Shown here piece by piece: positions 8,882 through 20,589 of a stretch of DNA of 40,079 nucleotides (positions are counted from its first letter, which is position 1; every line of letters starts with the position of its first letter). Origin of the DNA: Bacteroidota bacterium (GTDB lineage Bacteria > Bacteroidota > Ignavibacteria > Ignavibacteriales > Melioribacteraceae); contig JAHJTX010000350.1 in assembly GCA_018829545.1 (NCBI GenBank), forward strand, positions 1-40,079. Direction: 5' to 3'. The notes beneath the pieces are model-generated. The model saw only the letters and a program-made list of their open reading frames with translations. It was not told the DNA's origin and ran no database searches. The translations under genes and the position numbers were made by a program.

Positions 8882-10984
8882 TTATTCTGTTTCTGCCTTT
8901 TTGGATCCTTGAGACTTCTCAGAAATCTCATCTGAAATTTGTTTTGGCACTTGTGCATAGTGTGAAAATTGCATTGTATAAATTGCTCTTCCTTGAGTCA
9001 TTGACCTTAAAACAGTAGCATAACCAAACATTTCTGCCAATGGAGCTGAAGCTTTAATAACCTGAGCATCTTTTCTTGCGGTAAATCCTTCAATTTTGCC
9101 GCGTCTAGAACTGATATCGCCCATTACATCTCCCATATATTCTTCGGGAGTAATAACTTCAACACCCATTACCGGTTCTAGCAAAACCGGATTAGCCTTT
9201 CTTGCTCCACTTCTAAAAGCCATTGAACCGGCAACTTTAAAAGAGATTTCATCCGAATCAACATCATGATAAGAACCGTCATACAATTTAACCTTAACAT
9301 CAACGACAGGGTAACCAGCAATTACTCCATTGCGCATAGCTTCCTGAACGCCGTTAGAAACCGGATTAATATATTCTTTTGGCACTACGCCGCCAACAAT
9401 TCCATTTTCAAATTCAAAACCTTTGCCTTGCTCGTTTGGTTCAATTTCAAGCCAAACGTGACCGTATTTTCCTCTACCGCCAGACTGCTTAACAAATTTA
9501 CCTTCAACCTGAACTTTTTGAGTTATTGTCTCTCTATAAGCAACCTGAGGTTTACCAATATTTGCTTCAACTTTAAATTCACGTCTCATTCTATCAACAA
9601 GAATTTCAAGATGAAGTTCGCCCATACCGCTTATCAAAGTTTGTCCGGTTTCATCATCTACTTTAACTTTAAATGTAGGATCTTCATCAGACAATTTAGT
9701 TAAAGATTCCGACAATTTATCTTGATCAGCTTTTGTTTTAGGTTCGATGGCAATTTGAATAACTGGTTCAGGGAAAGCCATTTTTTCAAGAATTATTGCG
9801 TCATCTTCCGTGCAAAGTGTATCGCCGGTTCTTGTGTGTTTTAATCCAACAATCGCAGCAATATCTCCAGCTCTAATTTGGTCTAAATCCTCACGTCTAT
9901 TTGCGTGCATTAGCAGAATTCTGCCAACTCTCTCCTTTTTGTCGGAAACTGAATTGAAAATATATGATCCCGCTTTTAATTGACCACTGTAAACCCGAAT
10001 ATAAGTTAGTTTACCAACAAATGGGTCAGTCATAATCTTAAATGCAAGTGCAGTAAACTTTTCTGTTTCACTAATTTTTCTAACTACATCATCATTCCTA
10101 TAAATATGATGTGCATGTAATTCTTCATTATCAAGAGGAGAAGGTAAAAATTCTAATACTGTATCAAGTAATTTTTGAACGCCTTTATTCTTAAAAGAAG
10201 ATCCACAAAGAACAGGAATAATTTTCAGCTTAATTGTAGCTTTTCTTAAAACAGCTTTTACTTCTTTTTCAGTAATTTCTTTGCCTTCCAAGTATTTTTC
10301 TAGCAAAGAGTCATCTATATCTGAAACCGCTTCCAGCATAACAGTTCTGTATTTATTTGCAACAGGGACTAAGGCTTTAGGGATTTCAATATCTTCAAAT
10401 GTTGAGCCGGAAGTATCTTCGCGATACATTCTTGCTTTCATTGTCATCAAGTCAATTACACCAGTAAACAAATCACCTTCGCCAATAGGCAATGTAATAG
10501 GAACAGCATTAGCGCCGAGTCTCTGCTTCATCATGTCAATAGCATTGTAAAAATCAGCGCCTACACGGTCCATTTTATTTACAAAGGCTATTCTGGGAAC
10601 ACCGTATTTATCTGCTTGTCTCCAAACAGTTTCAGATTGAGGTTCAACACCGCCAACTGCACAAAACAGCGCAACTGCTCCATCCAATACTCTAAGTGAT
10701 CTTTCAACTTCAGCTGTAAAATCTACGTGACCAGGTGTATCTATAATATTTATTTGATGATCATTCCAATAGCAGGTAGTAGCGGCACTAGTAATAGTTA
10801 TTCCTCTTTCCTTCTCTTGTTCCATCCAGTCCATTGTTGCTGCGCCATCGTGCACTTCTCCCATGCGATGCAGTTTACCAGTATAATACAGAATTCTTTC
10901 TGTAGTTGTGGTTTTACCAGCATCAATGTGAGCCATAATTCCAATGTTTCTAACTTTACCTATTTCAAACCGCTTTTCTTGCAT
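8882..10984 (-). CDS. fusA: Elongation factor G
   Basis: EF-G catalyses ribosomal translocation and, with RRF, recycling. It has 700 residues with G1 AHIDAGKT (18-25), the switch region around [17 protein letters not shown] (G3) and NKMD (G4), then domains II-V. The domain IV segment [16 protein letters not shown] and the C-terminal [16 protein letters not shown] block are standard for canonical translocating EF-G. It lies between rpsG and tuf. Confidence 0.98.
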   Translation of the reverse strand: MQEKRFEIGKVRNIGIMAHIDAGKTTTTERILYYTGKLHRMGEVHDGAATMDWMEQEKERGITITSAATTCYWNDHQINIIDTPGHVDFTAEVERSLRVLDGAVALFCAVGGVEPQSETVWRQADKYGVPRIAFVNKMDRVGADFYNAIDMMKQRLGANAVPITLPIGEGDLFTGVIDLMTMKARMYREDTSGSTFEDIEIPKALVPVANKYRTVMLEAVSDIDDSLLEKYLEGKEITEKEVKAVLRKATIKLKIIPVLCGSSFKNKGVQKLLDTVLEFLPSPLDNEELHAHHIYRNDDVVRKISETEKFTALAFKIMTDPFVGKLTYIRVYSGQLKAGSYIFNSVSDKKERVGRILLMHANRREDLDQIRAGDIAAIVGLKHTRTGDTLCTEDDAIILEKMAFPEPVIQIAIEPKTKADQDKLSESLTKLSDEDPTFKVKVDDETGQTLISGMGELHLEILVDRMRREFKVEANIGKPQVAYRETITQKVQVEGKFVKQSGGRGKYGHVWLEIEPNEQGKGFEFENGIVGGVVPKEYINPVSNGVQEAMRNGVIAGYPVVDVKVKLYDGSYHDVDSDEISFKVAGSMAFRSGARKANPVLLEPVMGVEVITPEEYMGDVMGDISSRRGKIEGFTARKDAQVIKASAPLAEMFGYATVLRSMTQGRAIYTMQFSHYAQVPKQISDEISEKSQGSKKAETE

Positions 10985-11003
10985 TAAATCAAATCCTGCC
11001 TAA

Positions 11004-11471
11004 TTACCACTTAAAATGGGCAAATGCTTTATTTGCTTCTGCCATTCTATGAGTATCGTCTTTCTTTTTAACTGTTGACCCTTCTCCATTAGATGCCGCA
11101 ATAATTTCAGCAGCTAGTTTTGCAGCCATCGATTTATCTTTTCTATCTCTCGAATAATTTCTAATCCATCTCATAGCAAGAGAAATTCTTCTTTCGTGTC
11201 TAACTTCCATAGGCACTTGGTATGTAGCACCGCCGACTCTTCTACTCCTAACTTCTACTAAAGGTTGAGAGTTAGATATCGCTTTTTTGAAGACTTCAAG
11301 AGGCGCTTTTTTAGTTTTTTCTTCAATCATATCGAAACATGAGTATATCATATTTCTAGTAGTTGACTTCTTACCATCATACATCATGTAGTTAATAAAT
11401 TTAGCTACTAACAGATCGTTATATTTTGGATCTGGCTTAATAAATCTTTTTTCTGCTCTTCTTTTTCTCAT
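11004..11471 (-). CDS. rpsG: 30S ribosomal protein S7
   Basis: S7 nucleates the 16S 3' domain and lies at the E site; in E. coli it represses the str operon. It has 155 residues with [19 protein letters not shown] at the N-terminus and [20 protein letters not shown] in the middle. ATG start 11 bp after rpsL. Confidence 0.98.
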   Translation of the reverse strand: MRKRRAEKRFIKPDPKYNDLLVAKFINYMMYDGKKSTTRNMIYSCFDMIEEKTKKAPLEVFKKAISNSQPLVEVRSRRVGGATYQVPMEVRHERRISLAMRWIRNYSRDRKDKSMAAKLAAEIIAASNGEGSTVKKKDDTHRMAEANKAFAHFKW

Positions 11472-11482
11472 TTCAATTCTAA

Positions 11483-11857
11483 TTATTTTTTAGGTTTTTT
11501 TGTGCCGTATTTAGATCTGCCTTTTTTCCTATCTTGAACACCGCTAGTATCCAAAGTACCACGAATAATATGATATCTTACACCTGGTAAATCTTTAACT
11601 CTACCGCCTCTAATAAGAACAATCGAGTGTTCCTGTAAGTTGTGTCCTTCTCCAGGAATATATGCAGTTACTTCTATTCCGTGCGTAAGTCTTACTCTGG
11701 CAACTTTTCTTAAAGCTGAATTCGGTTTTTTTGGCGTAGTTGTATAAACTCTGGTACAAACACCTCTTTTCTGTGGACATGCGTCCAAAGCTGGCGCTTT
11801 GTTCTTAGAAGTTATTACTTTACGACCTTTCCTAACCAACTGGTTTATTGTTGGCAC
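11483..11857 (-). CDS. rpsL: 30S ribosomal protein S12, GTG start
   Basis: S12 sits at the decoding centre and controls accuracy. It has 124 residues. The streptomycin-relevant positions appear wild type: Lys in [12 protein letters not shown] and Lys in [13 protein letters not shown], the latter followed by the Asp that RimO modifies in many bacteria. GTG start at 11857 with GGAGG at 11864-11868, six bases upstream. It is the first gene of the str operon, with its own consensus promoter just upstream. Confidence 0.98.
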   Translation of the reverse strand: MPTINQLVRKGRKVITSKNKAPALDACPQKRGVCTRVYTTTPKKPNSALRKVARVRLTHGIEVTAYIPGEGHNLQEHSIVLIRGGRVKDLPGVRYHIIRGTLDTSGVQDRKKGRSKYGTKKPKK

Positions 11858-11902
11858 TAATTACCTCCATTAAAATTGCAGTCACTAAAAATTCAGACTC
11901 TC

Positions 11903-11931
11903 AATATAAAATTATTATGTTTTTTTGTCAA
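11903..11931 (-). promoter_or_regulatory. Consensus sigma70-type promoter of the str operon
   Basis: On the minus strand there is TTGACA (11926-11931), a 17-base spacer, and TATATT (11903-11908). The expected start of transcription is near 11896, about 39 bases before the rpsL GTG. The box pair is identical to that before the ilv leader. Confidence 0.85.
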
Positions 11932-11970
11932 GTAAACTGCAAATGAAAATCAGCTAATTTTGTAGTTTAC
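11932..11970 (-). terminator. Hairpin at the rpoC stop codon
   Basis: Arms of 12 bases (11932-11943 and 11959-11970, one mismatch, GTAAACTnCAAA type) enclose a 15-base loop. The distal arm includes the rpoC TAA codon, and the other arm abuts the -35 box of the rpsL promoter. It is AT-rich and has no U-run except the A-rich spacer, so it may be an inefficient terminator or an mRNA 3'-end stabiliser. Confidence 0.5.
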
Positions 11971-14900
11971 GCAGTTTCTTTCGATTTATTTTCTTCAGTT
12001 TCAGTTTTTTCTTTAACAACCACTTCTTCGCTTGCCAATATTATTTTTAAATACTTCTTAAGTCCTGTTCCCGCTGGGATTAAATGACCCATCACAACAT
12101 TTTCTTTTAATCCATTAAGATGATCAACCTTTGCTTCTATTGCAGCATTTGTTAGAACTTTAGTAGTTTCCTGGAATGATGCTGCCGAAATGAAACTCTC
12201 TGTGGAAAGCGCAGCTTGCGTAATACCAAGAAGCACATTATCAAAAGTTGCAGGTTCAGCATCACGCGCTTCCAACTGATTCTTTTCTTTTCTAGCTAAA
12301 TCACTATTTATTTCACGCATTTTGTTTCTAATGATGAGCTGACCTTTATGAAGCTTTGAAGCAGAAGGATCAATAATATAAACCAAGTTTTTAATTTCAT
12401 CATTTTCTTCTGTTACTTTAACTCGGTCAACATATCCTTCATCAATAAATTTACTATCGCCGGCAGAAATAATTTTTAACTTCTGCAGCATCTGTTTAAC
12501 GATTACTTCGATATGCTTGTCGTTAATTTTAACGCCTTGCAAACGGTAAACATCCTGAATCTCGTTTACGAGGTATTCCTGAACAGCATTTGTTCCCTTA
12601 ATCTTCAAAATATCATGAGGATTTATTGGTCCGTCTGTAATTTTCTCGCCGGCTGGTATTTCATCACCTTCCTGAACGAGAATATGTTTTCCATAAGGAA
12701 CGCCGTATACTTTTTGATCTTTGCCATCAAAAGATTCAACAATAATTTCCCTTGAACCTTTTTTCCTCGCTCCGAATTTAACAACACCCTCAATTTCGGA
12801 AACAATTGCCGGATCGTGCGGACTTCTTGCTTCAAAAAGTTCAGTAACTCTTGGCAGACCGCCCGTAATGTCACGGCTTTTTGAAGCTTGCTTTGAAATT
12901 TTTGCTAAAATTGTACCGGATTGAACAACTTCTCCTTCTTCAACAGAGAGATATGCTCGAGTTGGTAAGTTATAGCTTTTTTCTTCTCCGCTTTCACTTG
13001 TAATAATAATGCTAGGAGTAAGATTTTTATCTTTTGTGTCAATAATAACTTTTTGAACGTGACCGGTCTGATCATCTGCAACTTGTTGAACGGTAGAGTT
13101 TTCAACTAAATCTACAAATGAAACTTTTCCGCCGGTATCAGTTAAAATTACAGCATTGTAAGGGTCATGGTTGTAAAGCGGTTGACCTTTTTTAATTTCC
13201 TGTCCATCATCAACCATCAACTCTGAACCGTAAGGAATATCAAATTTTTTCAACTGTCTGTTATCTTCGTCGTAAACGCCCATGGAACCTCTTCTTCCGG
13301 TAACAACTTTTACTTTACCGAAGAAGTCTGTCTTTTCAACGTAATTTATTTTATCGAATTGTACAATACCAGAAACGTTTGCATCTACTTGAGACTGACT
13401 TGCAATTCGCGAAGATGTACCGCCTAAGTGGAAAGTTCTTAGAGTTAACTGTGTTCCAGGCTCACCAATTGATTGAGCAGCGATTATACCAACCGCTTCG
13501 CCGATTTCTACAATGCTGCCGGTAGTTAAATTTCTTCCGTAGCATTTAGCGCATACACCGCGTTTAGATTCACATGTTAATACTGTTCTGATGTAAACCG
13601 AATCGATCAAAGAATCGTCAATTTTCTCAGCAATTTCTTCGCTAATCAGATCACCAGCGCCAATAATTATATCATCTGTCTTTGGATCGTAAATATCTTC
13701 TTGAGCGGCTCTACCTGTAATTCTTTCTGCTAGCGGCTCGCGTTCAAGTTCAACATCTTTAAGTGCAGATACGTAAACACCTCTAATAGTACCGCAGTCT
13801 ACTTCAGATATAATAACATCCTGAGCAACGTCACATAATCTTCTTGTTAAGTAACCGGCATCAGCAGTTTTTAGAGCCGTATCAGCAAGACCTTTTCTAG
13901 CTCCGTGAGTAGAGATAAAATATTCAAGAACGGAGAGACCTTCTTTAAAGTTAGCAACAATCGGGTTTTCAATAATTTCACCTGATTGACCGCTTAAACT
14001 CTTTTGTGGTTTCATCATCAAGCCTCTCATTCCGGCTAACTGACGAACCTGCTCCTGAGAACCTCTGGCGCCAGAGTCAACCATCATGTGCAGTGCGTTA
14101 AATCCACCCTGATCGCTTCTGATTTTTTCCATAAGAATTTTACTGACGTTGTTAGTTGTATGAGTCCAAACGTCAATAATTTTATTGTAACGCTCAGCAT
14201 CTGTAATCAAACCTTGTTCGTGCTCGTTTAAGATTCCAGAAACTTTTGCGTTTGAATCGTTAATCAATTTTACTTTTTCATCAGGCACAATCATATCACT
14301 GAAACTGATTGAAATACCAGCAGCAGTTGAATATCTATACCCAAGTTCTTTAAGATTATCGAGGAAATTGGCAGTAACTTCATTGCCCAATTTGATAAAC
14401 ATTTTGTAAATAAAACCACTGAAAATCTTCTTTACCAACAATTCATTGAAAAAGCCCATTTCCGGTGGAACAATTTTGTTGAAAACTACACGACCAGGAG
14501 TAGAATCAATAAATTTGCCGTTAACTTTAACTTTAATTTTTGCGTGTAACTCAACTACTTTGGTATCGTAAGCAATAACCACTTCGTCCAAGTCGCCAAA
14601 AATAAGTCCTTCGCCAATTGCTTTGGTTTTTACTTTTGTTAAATAATAACAACCTAAAACTATATCCTGAGTTGGAACAACAATTGGGCTACCGTTTTGC
14701 GGAGACAAAATGTTATGGCTAGAAAGCATTAATAACCATGCTTCTAATTGAGCTTCATATGAAAGAGGTATGTGAACAGCCATCTGGTCACCGTCAAAGT
14801 CAGCGTTGAATGCTGTACAAACCATAGGGTGAAGTTGAATAGCTTTTCCGTCTATTAAAATTGGTTGAAAAGCCTGTATACCAAGTCTGTGAAGTGTAGG

Positions 14901-16211
14901 AGCTCGGTTTAATAAAACCGGATGCCCTTCAATCAGTTTTTCAAGAATATCCCAAATAACCGGCTCTTTTCTATCCACAGCTTTTCTAGCGCTTTTTACA
15001 GTTTTGTAGTATCCGCGCTCAATAAGTTTGCGTATAACAAATGGTTTGAACAATTCAATTGCCATATCCTTTGGCAAACCGCATTGATGCAATTTCAATT
15101 CCGGACCAACAACAATTACAGAACGACCTGAATAGTCAACACGTTTACCTAAAAGGTTTTGGCGAAAACGTCCCTGCTTTCCTTTAAGCATATCGCTTAA
15201 AGATTTTAGAGGTCTGTTGCCGTCGCTTCGTACAGCGCTTGCTCTTCTTGAATTGTCAAAAAGTGCATCAACTGCTTCCTGAAGCATACGTTTTTCGTTT
15301 CTTAAAATTACTTCAGGCGCTTTTATATCAATTAATCTTTTTAATCTGTTATTTCTAATTATTACGCGGCGATACAAGTCGTTCAAATCGCTAGTGGCAA
15401 ATCTGCCGCCTTCAAGAGGAACGAGAGGTCTTAATTCCGGTGGAATAACAGGAATAATACTCATCACCATCCATTCCGGTTTGTTGGGAACCTTACCTTC
15501 ATGTTCTCTAAAAGCCTCTAAAACTCTAAGTCTCTTTAATAAATCATTTCTCTTTTGCTGCGAAGTTTCTTCATCCAATTGAATTTTTAATTCAACAAAC
15601 GTTTCTTCGATGTTAATGCTCTTCAATAAAAGTTTAACACCTTCGCCGCCAATTTTAGCAATAAATTTATTTGGATCGTCATCTTCCAGAGAATCATTAT
15701 CGTGAGGTAATGAGTTTATAATTTCAAAATACTGATCTTCTGAAATAAGGTCTTTTTCGCTAAGTCCTGTTGGACCTGGATTGATAACAACATAAGACTC
15801 GTAATAAATGATTTTTTCAAGTTCTTTTGTCGTTACTCCGATGATATTTCCAATTTTGGATGGAAGAGCTTTGAAAAACCAAATATGAACGATTGGCACT
15901 GCGAGGCCAAGATGCCCCATTCTCTCTCTTCTAACACTTTTGAGAGTAACTTCAACACCGCATCTATCGCACACAATTCCTTTATATCTAATGCCTTTAT
16001 ATTTTCCGCACGCGCATTCCCAGTCTTTAACCGGTCCGAAAATTTTCTCGCAAAATAATCCGTCTTTTTCCGGTCTGAACGATCTGTAATTTATGGTCTC
16101 AGGTTTAGTAACTTCGCCATGCGATCTAGATAAAATAGCATCAGGACTGGCTAGACTAATGGTAAGTTTTTCTATCTGTTTAATTTTTTGTTCTTGAGCT
16201 CTAAACCTCAT
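11967..16211 (-). CDS. rpoC: DNA-directed RNA polymerase subunit beta'
   Basis: Beta' carries the catalytic magnesium site. The NADFDGDQM motif is intact. The N-terminal zinc site has its four cysteines in CACGKYKG and CDRCG (residues 66, 68, 81, 84), and the second zinc site appears as [11 protein letters not shown]. The trigger loop and the [18 protein letters not shown] block are present. The open frame extends to a TTG at 16232, but ATG at 16211 is preceded by AAGGAG with an 8-nt spacer and matches family starts (MRFRAQEQK), giving 1414 residues. It follows rpoB by about 40 bp. Confidence 0.97.
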   Translation of the reverse strand: MRFRAQEQKIKQIEKLTISLASPDAILSRSHGEVTKPETINYRSFRPEKDGLFCEKIFGPVKDWECACGKYKGIRYKGIVCDRCGVEVTLKSVRRERMGHLGLAVPIVHIWFFKALPSKIGNIIGVTTKELEKIIYYESYVVINPGPTGLSEKDLISEDQYFEIINSLPHDNDSLEDDDPNKFIAKIGGEGVKLLLKSINIEETFVELKIQLDEETSQQKRNDLLKRLRVLEAFREHEGKVPNKPEWMVMSIIPVIPPELRPLVPLEGGRFATSDLNDLYRRVIIRNNRLKRLIDIKAPEVILRNEKRMLQEAVDALFDNSRRASAVRSDGNRPLKSLSDMLKGKQGRFRQNLLGKRVDYSGRSVIVVGPELKLHQCGLPKDMAIELFKPFVIRKLIERGYYKTVKSARKAVDRKEPVIWDILEKLIEGHPVLLNRAPTLHRLGIQAFQPILIDGKAIQLHPMVCTAFNADFDGDQMAVHIPLSYEAQLEAWLLMLSSHNILSPQNGSPIVVPTQDIVLGCYYLTKVKTKAIGEGLIFGDLDEVVIAYDTKVVELHAKIKVKVNGKFIDSTPGRVVFNKIVPPEMGFFNELLVKKIFSGFIYKMFIKLGNEVTANFLDNLKELGYRYSTAAGISISFSDMIVPDEKVKLINDSNAKVSGILNEHEQGLITDAERYNKIIDVWTHTTNNVSKILMEKIRSDQGGFNALHMMVDSGARGSQEQVRQLAGMRGLMMKPQKSLSGQSGEIIENPIVANFKEGLSVLEYFISTHGARKGLADTALKTADAGYLTRRLCDVAQDVIISEVDCGTIRGVYVSALKDVELEREPLAERITGRAAQEDIYDPKTDDIIIGAGDLISEEIAEKIDDSLIDSVYIRTVLTCESKRGVCAKCYGRNLTTGSIVEIGEAVGIIAAQSIGEPGTQLTLRTFHLGGTSSRIASQSQVDANVSGIVQFDKINYVEKTDFFGKVKVVTGRRGSMGVYDEDNRQLKKFDIPYGSELMVDDGQEIKKGQPLYNHDPYNAVILTDTGGKVSFVDLVENSTVQQVADDQTGHVQKVIIDTKDKNLTPSIIITSESGEEKSYNLPTRAYLSVEEGEVVQSGTILAKISKQASKSRDITGGLPRVTELFEARSPHDPAIVSEIEGVVKFGARKKGSREIIVESFDGKDQKVYGVPYGKHILVQEGDEIPAGEKITDGPINPHDILKIKGTNAVQEYLVNEIQDVYRLQGVKINDKHIEVIVKQMLQKLKIISAGDSKFIDEGYVDRVKVTEENDEIKNLVYIIDPSASKLHKGQLIIRNKMREINSDLARKEKNQLEARDAEPATFDNVLLGITQAALSTESFISAASFQETTKVLTNAAIEAKVDHLNGLKENVVMGHLIPAGTGLKKYLKIILASEEVVVKEKTETEENKSKETA

Positions 16212-16250
16212 AAAGCGATCTCCTTGAAACAATTAAAAATTTTTATTCTA

Positions 16251-19200
16251 CTAGTTTACTTTAATATCTAAGCCTAATCCTTGCAATTCTTTAATCAGGA
16301 CGTTAAAAGATTCGGGTATGCCTGGACGTAACAAATTTTCTCCTTTAACAATGGATTCGTATGTCTTTGCACGACCAGAAACATCATCACTCTTTATTGT
16401 TAAAATTTCCTGCAAAATATGAGCTGCTCCGTATCCTTCTAATGCCCAAACTTCCATTTCACCAAATCTTTGACCGCCAAATTGAGCTTTACCGCCCAAC
16501 GGCTGCTGTGTAATTAATGAATATGGTCCAATAGATCTTGCGTGAATTTTGTCGTCCACCATGTGACCTAGCTTCAATATGTAAATATATCCGCATGTAA
16601 CTTTCTGGTGGAATTTTTCGCCTGATCTTCCGTCATAAAGCGCTGTTTTGCTGCCAACGGGAAGATTAGCTTCTTCAATATAATTTTCAACATTTTCGAG
16701 GCTAGCTCCATCAAAAATTGGCGTTTCAAATTTTACACCAAGTTCTTTACCAACCCAACCTAAAGCGGTTTCGTAAAGTTGACCAAGGTTCATTCTGGAA
16801 GGAACGCCTAGAGGATTAAGAATAATATCCACGGGACGGCCATCAGCTAAATAAGGCATATCTTCTTGAGGAACTAGTTTAGCAACAACACCTTTGTTAC
16901 CGTGCCGACCAGCCATTTTATCGCCAACAGATAATTTACGTTTTTTTGCTACGTAAACTTTTGCTAGCTGAACAGTACCTGGCGCAAGTTCATCACCACT
17001 TTGAACCTTTAATTTCTCACGTTTGTACTCTTCCTCAAAATCAGAGAGAATATTGAAATAATTGATAAACAATGTGTTTATCATTTCATTCACTTTTTCT
17101 TCACTGAACCAAGCGATTGTATAATCGAGTTTTGTAATATCATCAACACCAGGGAAAGTAGATTCTTTAATAACAGTATTGCTCCTTATAACAACAGAGC
17201 TATCAAGGTCTCTAATACCCGTAGTTGTTTTATTGAGCGTAATTTTAGTTAATTTCTCAATTAATTTTTTATAATGATTTTCCTTGTTCTTAGAATAATT
17301 TACTTCTAATTGATCAAGTTGCTTCTTCTCTATTTTTTTAGATTCGCTGTCTTTTCTTTTTCTGCTGAAAAGTCTCGTCTTAATAACAGTACCTTTCAAT
17401 CCCGGAGGCGCTTTTAGCGATGCATCTTTTACGTCGCCTGCTTTTTCTCCAAATATAGCTTTCAATAGTTTTTCTTCCGGAGTAGGATCGGTTTCACCTT
17501 TTGGAGTTATTTTACCAATAAGGATATCGCCTTCTCTAACTTCAGCGCCTTCCATAATAATACCATTTTCGTTAAGATTTTTAGTCGCTTCTTCCGATAC
17601 GTTTGGAATATCTTTTGTAAGTTCTTCTTCTCCTCGTTTAGTTTCACGAACTTGTAATTCGAATTCTTCAATATGAATAGATGTGAATTCGTCGTTAGAA
17701 ACTAATCTTTCGCTGATTACGATAGCATCTTCAAAATTATATCCGCGCCAAGGCATGAATGCAACAAGTACGTTTTTACCTAACGCTAATTCGCCGTTAT
17801 CTATTGCAGGACCATCAGCGAGGATGTCACCTTTTTTAACTTTTTGGCCTGTTCTAACAATTGAAATCTGATTAAAGCAAGTTTCTTGGTTAGTTCCGGA
17901 AAACTTAGTGAGTATATATTCTGTTCTGCGCTCGTCGTTAAAGCTAGTTAGAACTTCAGGACTGTTTTCATCAACCTCGTATTTAACAACAATTCTTGTT
18001 GCATCAGCAAATTCAATAACGCCGTTGTCTTCTGCAATAACAATTGATTTAGAATCTCTTGCAATTTTAGCTTCCATACCGGTTCCAACAATTGGAGCTT
18101 CTGGTTTTAATAATGGAACAGCTTGACGCTGCATGTTAGAACCCATCAGTGCACGGTTAGCATCATCATGTTCTAAAAATGGAATCAAAGATGCCGCGGC
18201 GCTTACAATCTGAGATGGAGCAACGTCCATATAATGTATGTGCGCTGGAGGAATTACTGGGAACTCACCTTTCATTCGGCATTTTACTCTTTCACGAAGA
18301 AAATTTCCTTGTTCGTCAATAAGAGCGTTTGCCTGTGCAATTGTGAATTCGTCTTCCTGATCAGCGCTAAGGTAATGAACTTCTTTAGTTACTTTGCTAT
18401 TCGTAACTTTTCTGTAAGGAGTTTCCAAAAATCCAAAATGATTTACCCGTGCAAAAATGGTTAGCGAGGAAATCAAACCGATGTTTGGTCCTTCAGGAGT
18501 TTCAATAGGACAAAGTCTGCCATAATGTGAATGGTGAACATCACGAACTTCGAAACCAGCGCGCTCTCTGGTTAACCCGCCAGGTCCTAATGCAGATACC
18601 CTTCTTTTGTGAGTCAATTCAGCGAGTGGATTTGTTTGATCCATAAATTGGGATAATTGGTTTGTTCCAAAAAATGCATTGATAACGCTGCTAATAGTTC
18701 TTGCGTTCACTAAATCCTGTGGCTGCATATTTTCAGTGTCGCGCATATTCATACGCTCTTTAATTGTTCTGGACATTCTTGCCAGACCAACATTGTACTG
18801 CTGCTGCAATTGCTCACCTACAGTTCTTACTCTTCGATTTCCAAGATGATCAATATCATCAATGTTAACATTACCATTTTTAAGATGAATAATATTCTTC
18901 ATAATAGCGACTATATCTTCTACAGTAAGGATTTTTACATTCTCAGGAATCTTCAGTCCGAGCTTGTCATTCATTCTGAATCTTCCAACATCGCCCAAAT
19001 CGTATCTTTTTTCGTTAAAAAAGAGTTTATCAATTAATCCTTGAGCAGTGTCTAAATCCGGAGCTTCGCCAGATCTAAGCTGACGGTAAATTGCATAGAG
19101 CGATTCTTCTCTAGTTTTAGCGGCATCTTTTCTTAATGTGTTTAGTATTAAATCTTGATCCGGAGATGTTGAACTACTGATCAATTTAACTACCTTTATT

Positions 19201-20030
19201 GAGGAAGCTTTAATGTTTTCAATAATTTCTATTGTTAAATCACCATCTTTAACCGCAAAAATCTCACCGGTTGCAAGATCAATAATATCATCGGCGGCAA
19301 TTCTACCTAAATGAGTTTCTGGATCAAGGTCTTTTGATTTTACATCTTCAATAAGATTGAAAAGGTTTAATATCTCATCGTCTGTGGTATAGCCTAAAGC
19401 TCTTAAAAGAGTTGTAGCCGGGAATTTTTTCCTTCTATCAATATACACATACATGACGTGATTAATATCCGTCGCAAATTCAACCCATGAACCTCTGAAT
19501 GGAATAATTCTAGCAGAATAAATTGGAGTTCCGTTGGGGTGAACAGTTTGTGCAAATGCAACACCAGGTGAACGGTGAAGCTGACTTACAATAACTCTTT
19601 CCGCACCATTAATGATAAACGTACCTCTAACAGTCATAAACGGAAGATTCCCAAGATAAACTTCCTGCTCAACAGAGTTAACGAATTCATCCTTTGAATT
19701 GTCACGTGTAGAAAGCCTAAGTTTTGCTTTCAAAGGTGCGCTATATGTTAAACCTCTTTCCTCGCATTCAGCTATGGAAAATCTCGGTTTTTCAACACTA
19801 TAATTAATAAAGTCTAGTCTAAAAAATTCTTTATTATCTAGGATAGGAAAATTAGCATTGAATACTTCCTGCAGTCCTTTATTATTTCTCTTTTGAGACG
19901 CCGTTTTATGTTGAAGGAACTCTTCAAAGGATTCCGTTTGAATATTCAGCAAATTTGGCTGCTCAATGGTAGGAATAATGGACCCGAATGTAATTCGATT
20001 AGTTAATTTATTTATTTTTCGCTTATCCAA
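16251..20030 (-). CDS. rpoB: DNA-directed RNA polymerase subunit beta, TTG start
   Basis: Beta forms half of the RNA polymerase cleft. It has 1259 residues. The rifampicin pocket (residues 453-483: NQLSQFMDQTNPLAELTHKR and onwards) matches the wild-type pattern at the Gln, Asp, His, Arg and Ser positions where resistance changes usually occur, so sensitivity is expected. The C-terminal GGKAQFGGQRFGEMEVWALE block is intact. The start is TTG at 20030, fixed by GGAGG at 20037-20041 with a 6-nt spacer and by the frame, which has no better ATG nearby. Confidence 0.98.
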   Translation of the reverse strand: MDKRKINKLTNRITFGSIIPTIEQPNLLNIQTESFEEFLQHKTASQKRNNKGLQEVFNANFPILDNKEFFRLDFINYSVEKPRFSIAECEERGLTYSAPLKAKLRLSTRDNSKDEFVNSVEQEVYLGNLPFMTVRGTFIINGAERVIVSQLHRSPGVAFAQTVHPNGTPIYSARIIPFRGSWVEFATDINHVMYVYIDRRKKFPATTLLRALGYTTDDEILNLFNLIEDVKSKDLDPETHLGRIAADDIIDLATGEIFAVKDGDLTIEIIENIKASSIKVVKLISSSTSPDQDLILNTLRKDAAKTREESLYAIYRQLRSGEAPDLDTAQGLIDKLFFNEKRYDLGDVGRFRMNDKLGLKIPENVKILTVEDIVAIMKNIIHLKNGNVNIDDIDHLGNRRVRTVGEQLQQQYNVGLARMSRTIKERMNMRDTENMQPQDLVNARTISSVINAFFGTNQLSQFMDQTNPLAELTHKRRVSALGPGGLTRERAGFEVRDVHHSHYGRLCPIETPEGPNIGLISSLTIFARVNHFGFLETPYRKVTNSKVTKEVHYLSADQEDEFTIAQANALIDEQGNFLRERVKCRMKGEFPVIPPAHIHYMDVAPSQIVSAAASLIPFLEHDDANRALMGSNMQRQAVPLLKPEAPIVGTGMEAKIARDSKSIVIAEDNGVIEFADATRIVVKYEVDENSPEVLTSFNDERRTEYILTKFSGTNQETCFNQISIVRTGQKVKKGDILADGPAIDNGELALGKNVLVAFMPWRGYNFEDAIVISERLVSNDEFTSIHIEEFELQVRETKRGEEELTKDIPNVSEEATKNLNENGIIMEGAEVREGDILIGKITPKGETDPTPEEKLLKAIFGEKAGDVKDASLKAPPGLKGTVIKTRLFSRKRKDSESKKIEKKQLDQLEVNYSKNKENHYKKLIEKLTKITLNKTTTGIRDLDSSVVIRSNTVIKESTFPGVDDITKLDYTIAWFSEEKVNEMINTLFINYFNILSDFEEEYKREKLKVQSGDELAPGTVQLAKVYVAKKRKLSVGDKMAGRHGNKGVVAKLVPQEDMPYLADGRPVDIILNPLGVPSRMNLGQLYETALGWVGKELGVKFETPIFDGASLENVENYIEEANLPVGSKTALYDGRSGEKFHQKVTCGYIYILKLGHMVDDKIHARSIGPYSLITQQPLGGKAQFGGQRFGEMEVWALEGYGAAHILQEILTIKSDDVSGRAKTYESIVKGENLLRPGIPESFNVLIKELQGLGLDIKVN

Positions 20031-20081
20031 TCCTGACCTCCTAAAAATGGAAATTCATTTACTTTAATTTAAAATCAAATA

Positions 20082-20117
20082 AAAGTGGCAAGACGTATCA
20101 CACCATCTTACCACTTT
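20082..20117 (-). terminator. Hairpin in the rplL-rpoB gap (attenuator-like)
   Basis: A 12-bp stem (AAAGTGGTAAGA with TCTTGCCACTTT, one U-G pair) encloses a 12-base loop and is followed by TTATTTGATTTT. E. coli has a partial terminator and an RNase III site in the same gap, which lowers rpoBC expression relative to the L7/L12 genes. A similar role here is inferred from position and fold. Confidence 0.6.
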
Positions 20118-20153
20118 GGCAATATTATCAGATATTATGTAGAAAAAGTATAG

Positions 20154-20537
20154 CTACTTAATTTCTACTGAAGCGCCAGCTTCTTCTAATTCTTTCTTAA
20201 TTTTTTCTGCTTCGTCTTTAGAAATACCTTCTTTCAGCGGTTTTGGAACGCCATCAACTAAGTCTTTAGCTTCTTTTAAGCCTAAACCAGTGTGAACTCT
20301 AACAACTTTAATAACGTTGATTTTTTTGTCGCCAAATCCTGTTAGAATAAGGTCAAACTCAGTTTTCTCTTCAGCAGCGGCAGCTTCGCCAGCGGCAGGA
20401 GCAACAACTCCGCCCATAACCATTGAAGCGGCGGCTGTAACACCAAATTCTTCTTCTAAGGCAGTTTTTAATTCAGAAGCTTCTACTAATGTTAAAACTT
20501 TAATTTTTTCTACTATTTCGGCTACTTTATCAGACAT
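20154..20537 (-). CDS. rplL: 50S ribosomal protein L7/L12
   Basis: L7/L12 forms the mobile stalk that recruits translation GTPases. It has 127 residues: an N-terminal dimerisation helix pair, an Ala-rich flexible hinge ([12 protein letters not shown]), and a C-terminal factor-binding domain with [23 protein letters not shown] start 52 bp after rplJ, in an AT-rich gap with no obvious structure. Confidence 0.98.
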   Translation of the reverse strand: MSDKVAEIVEKIKVLTLVEASELKTALEEEFGVTAAASMVMGGVVAPAAGEAAAAEEKTEFDLILTGFGDKKINVIKVVRVHTGLGLKEAKDLVDGVPKPLKEGISKDEAEKIKKELEEAGASVEIK

Positions 20538-20589
20538 TTTGCTCAGTCTCCTATTAATATAATTTATTACAATAATTTACTTTCTAAAA

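Noticed and set aside
9266-9703. 145-codon frame opposite fusA
   Set aside because: It is antisense to the conserved EF-G domain IV region; composition is that of a mirror frame.
12623-12874. Frames of 60-83 codons inside rpoC on both strands
   Set aside because: They overlap conserved beta' sequence in other frames and have no independent support.
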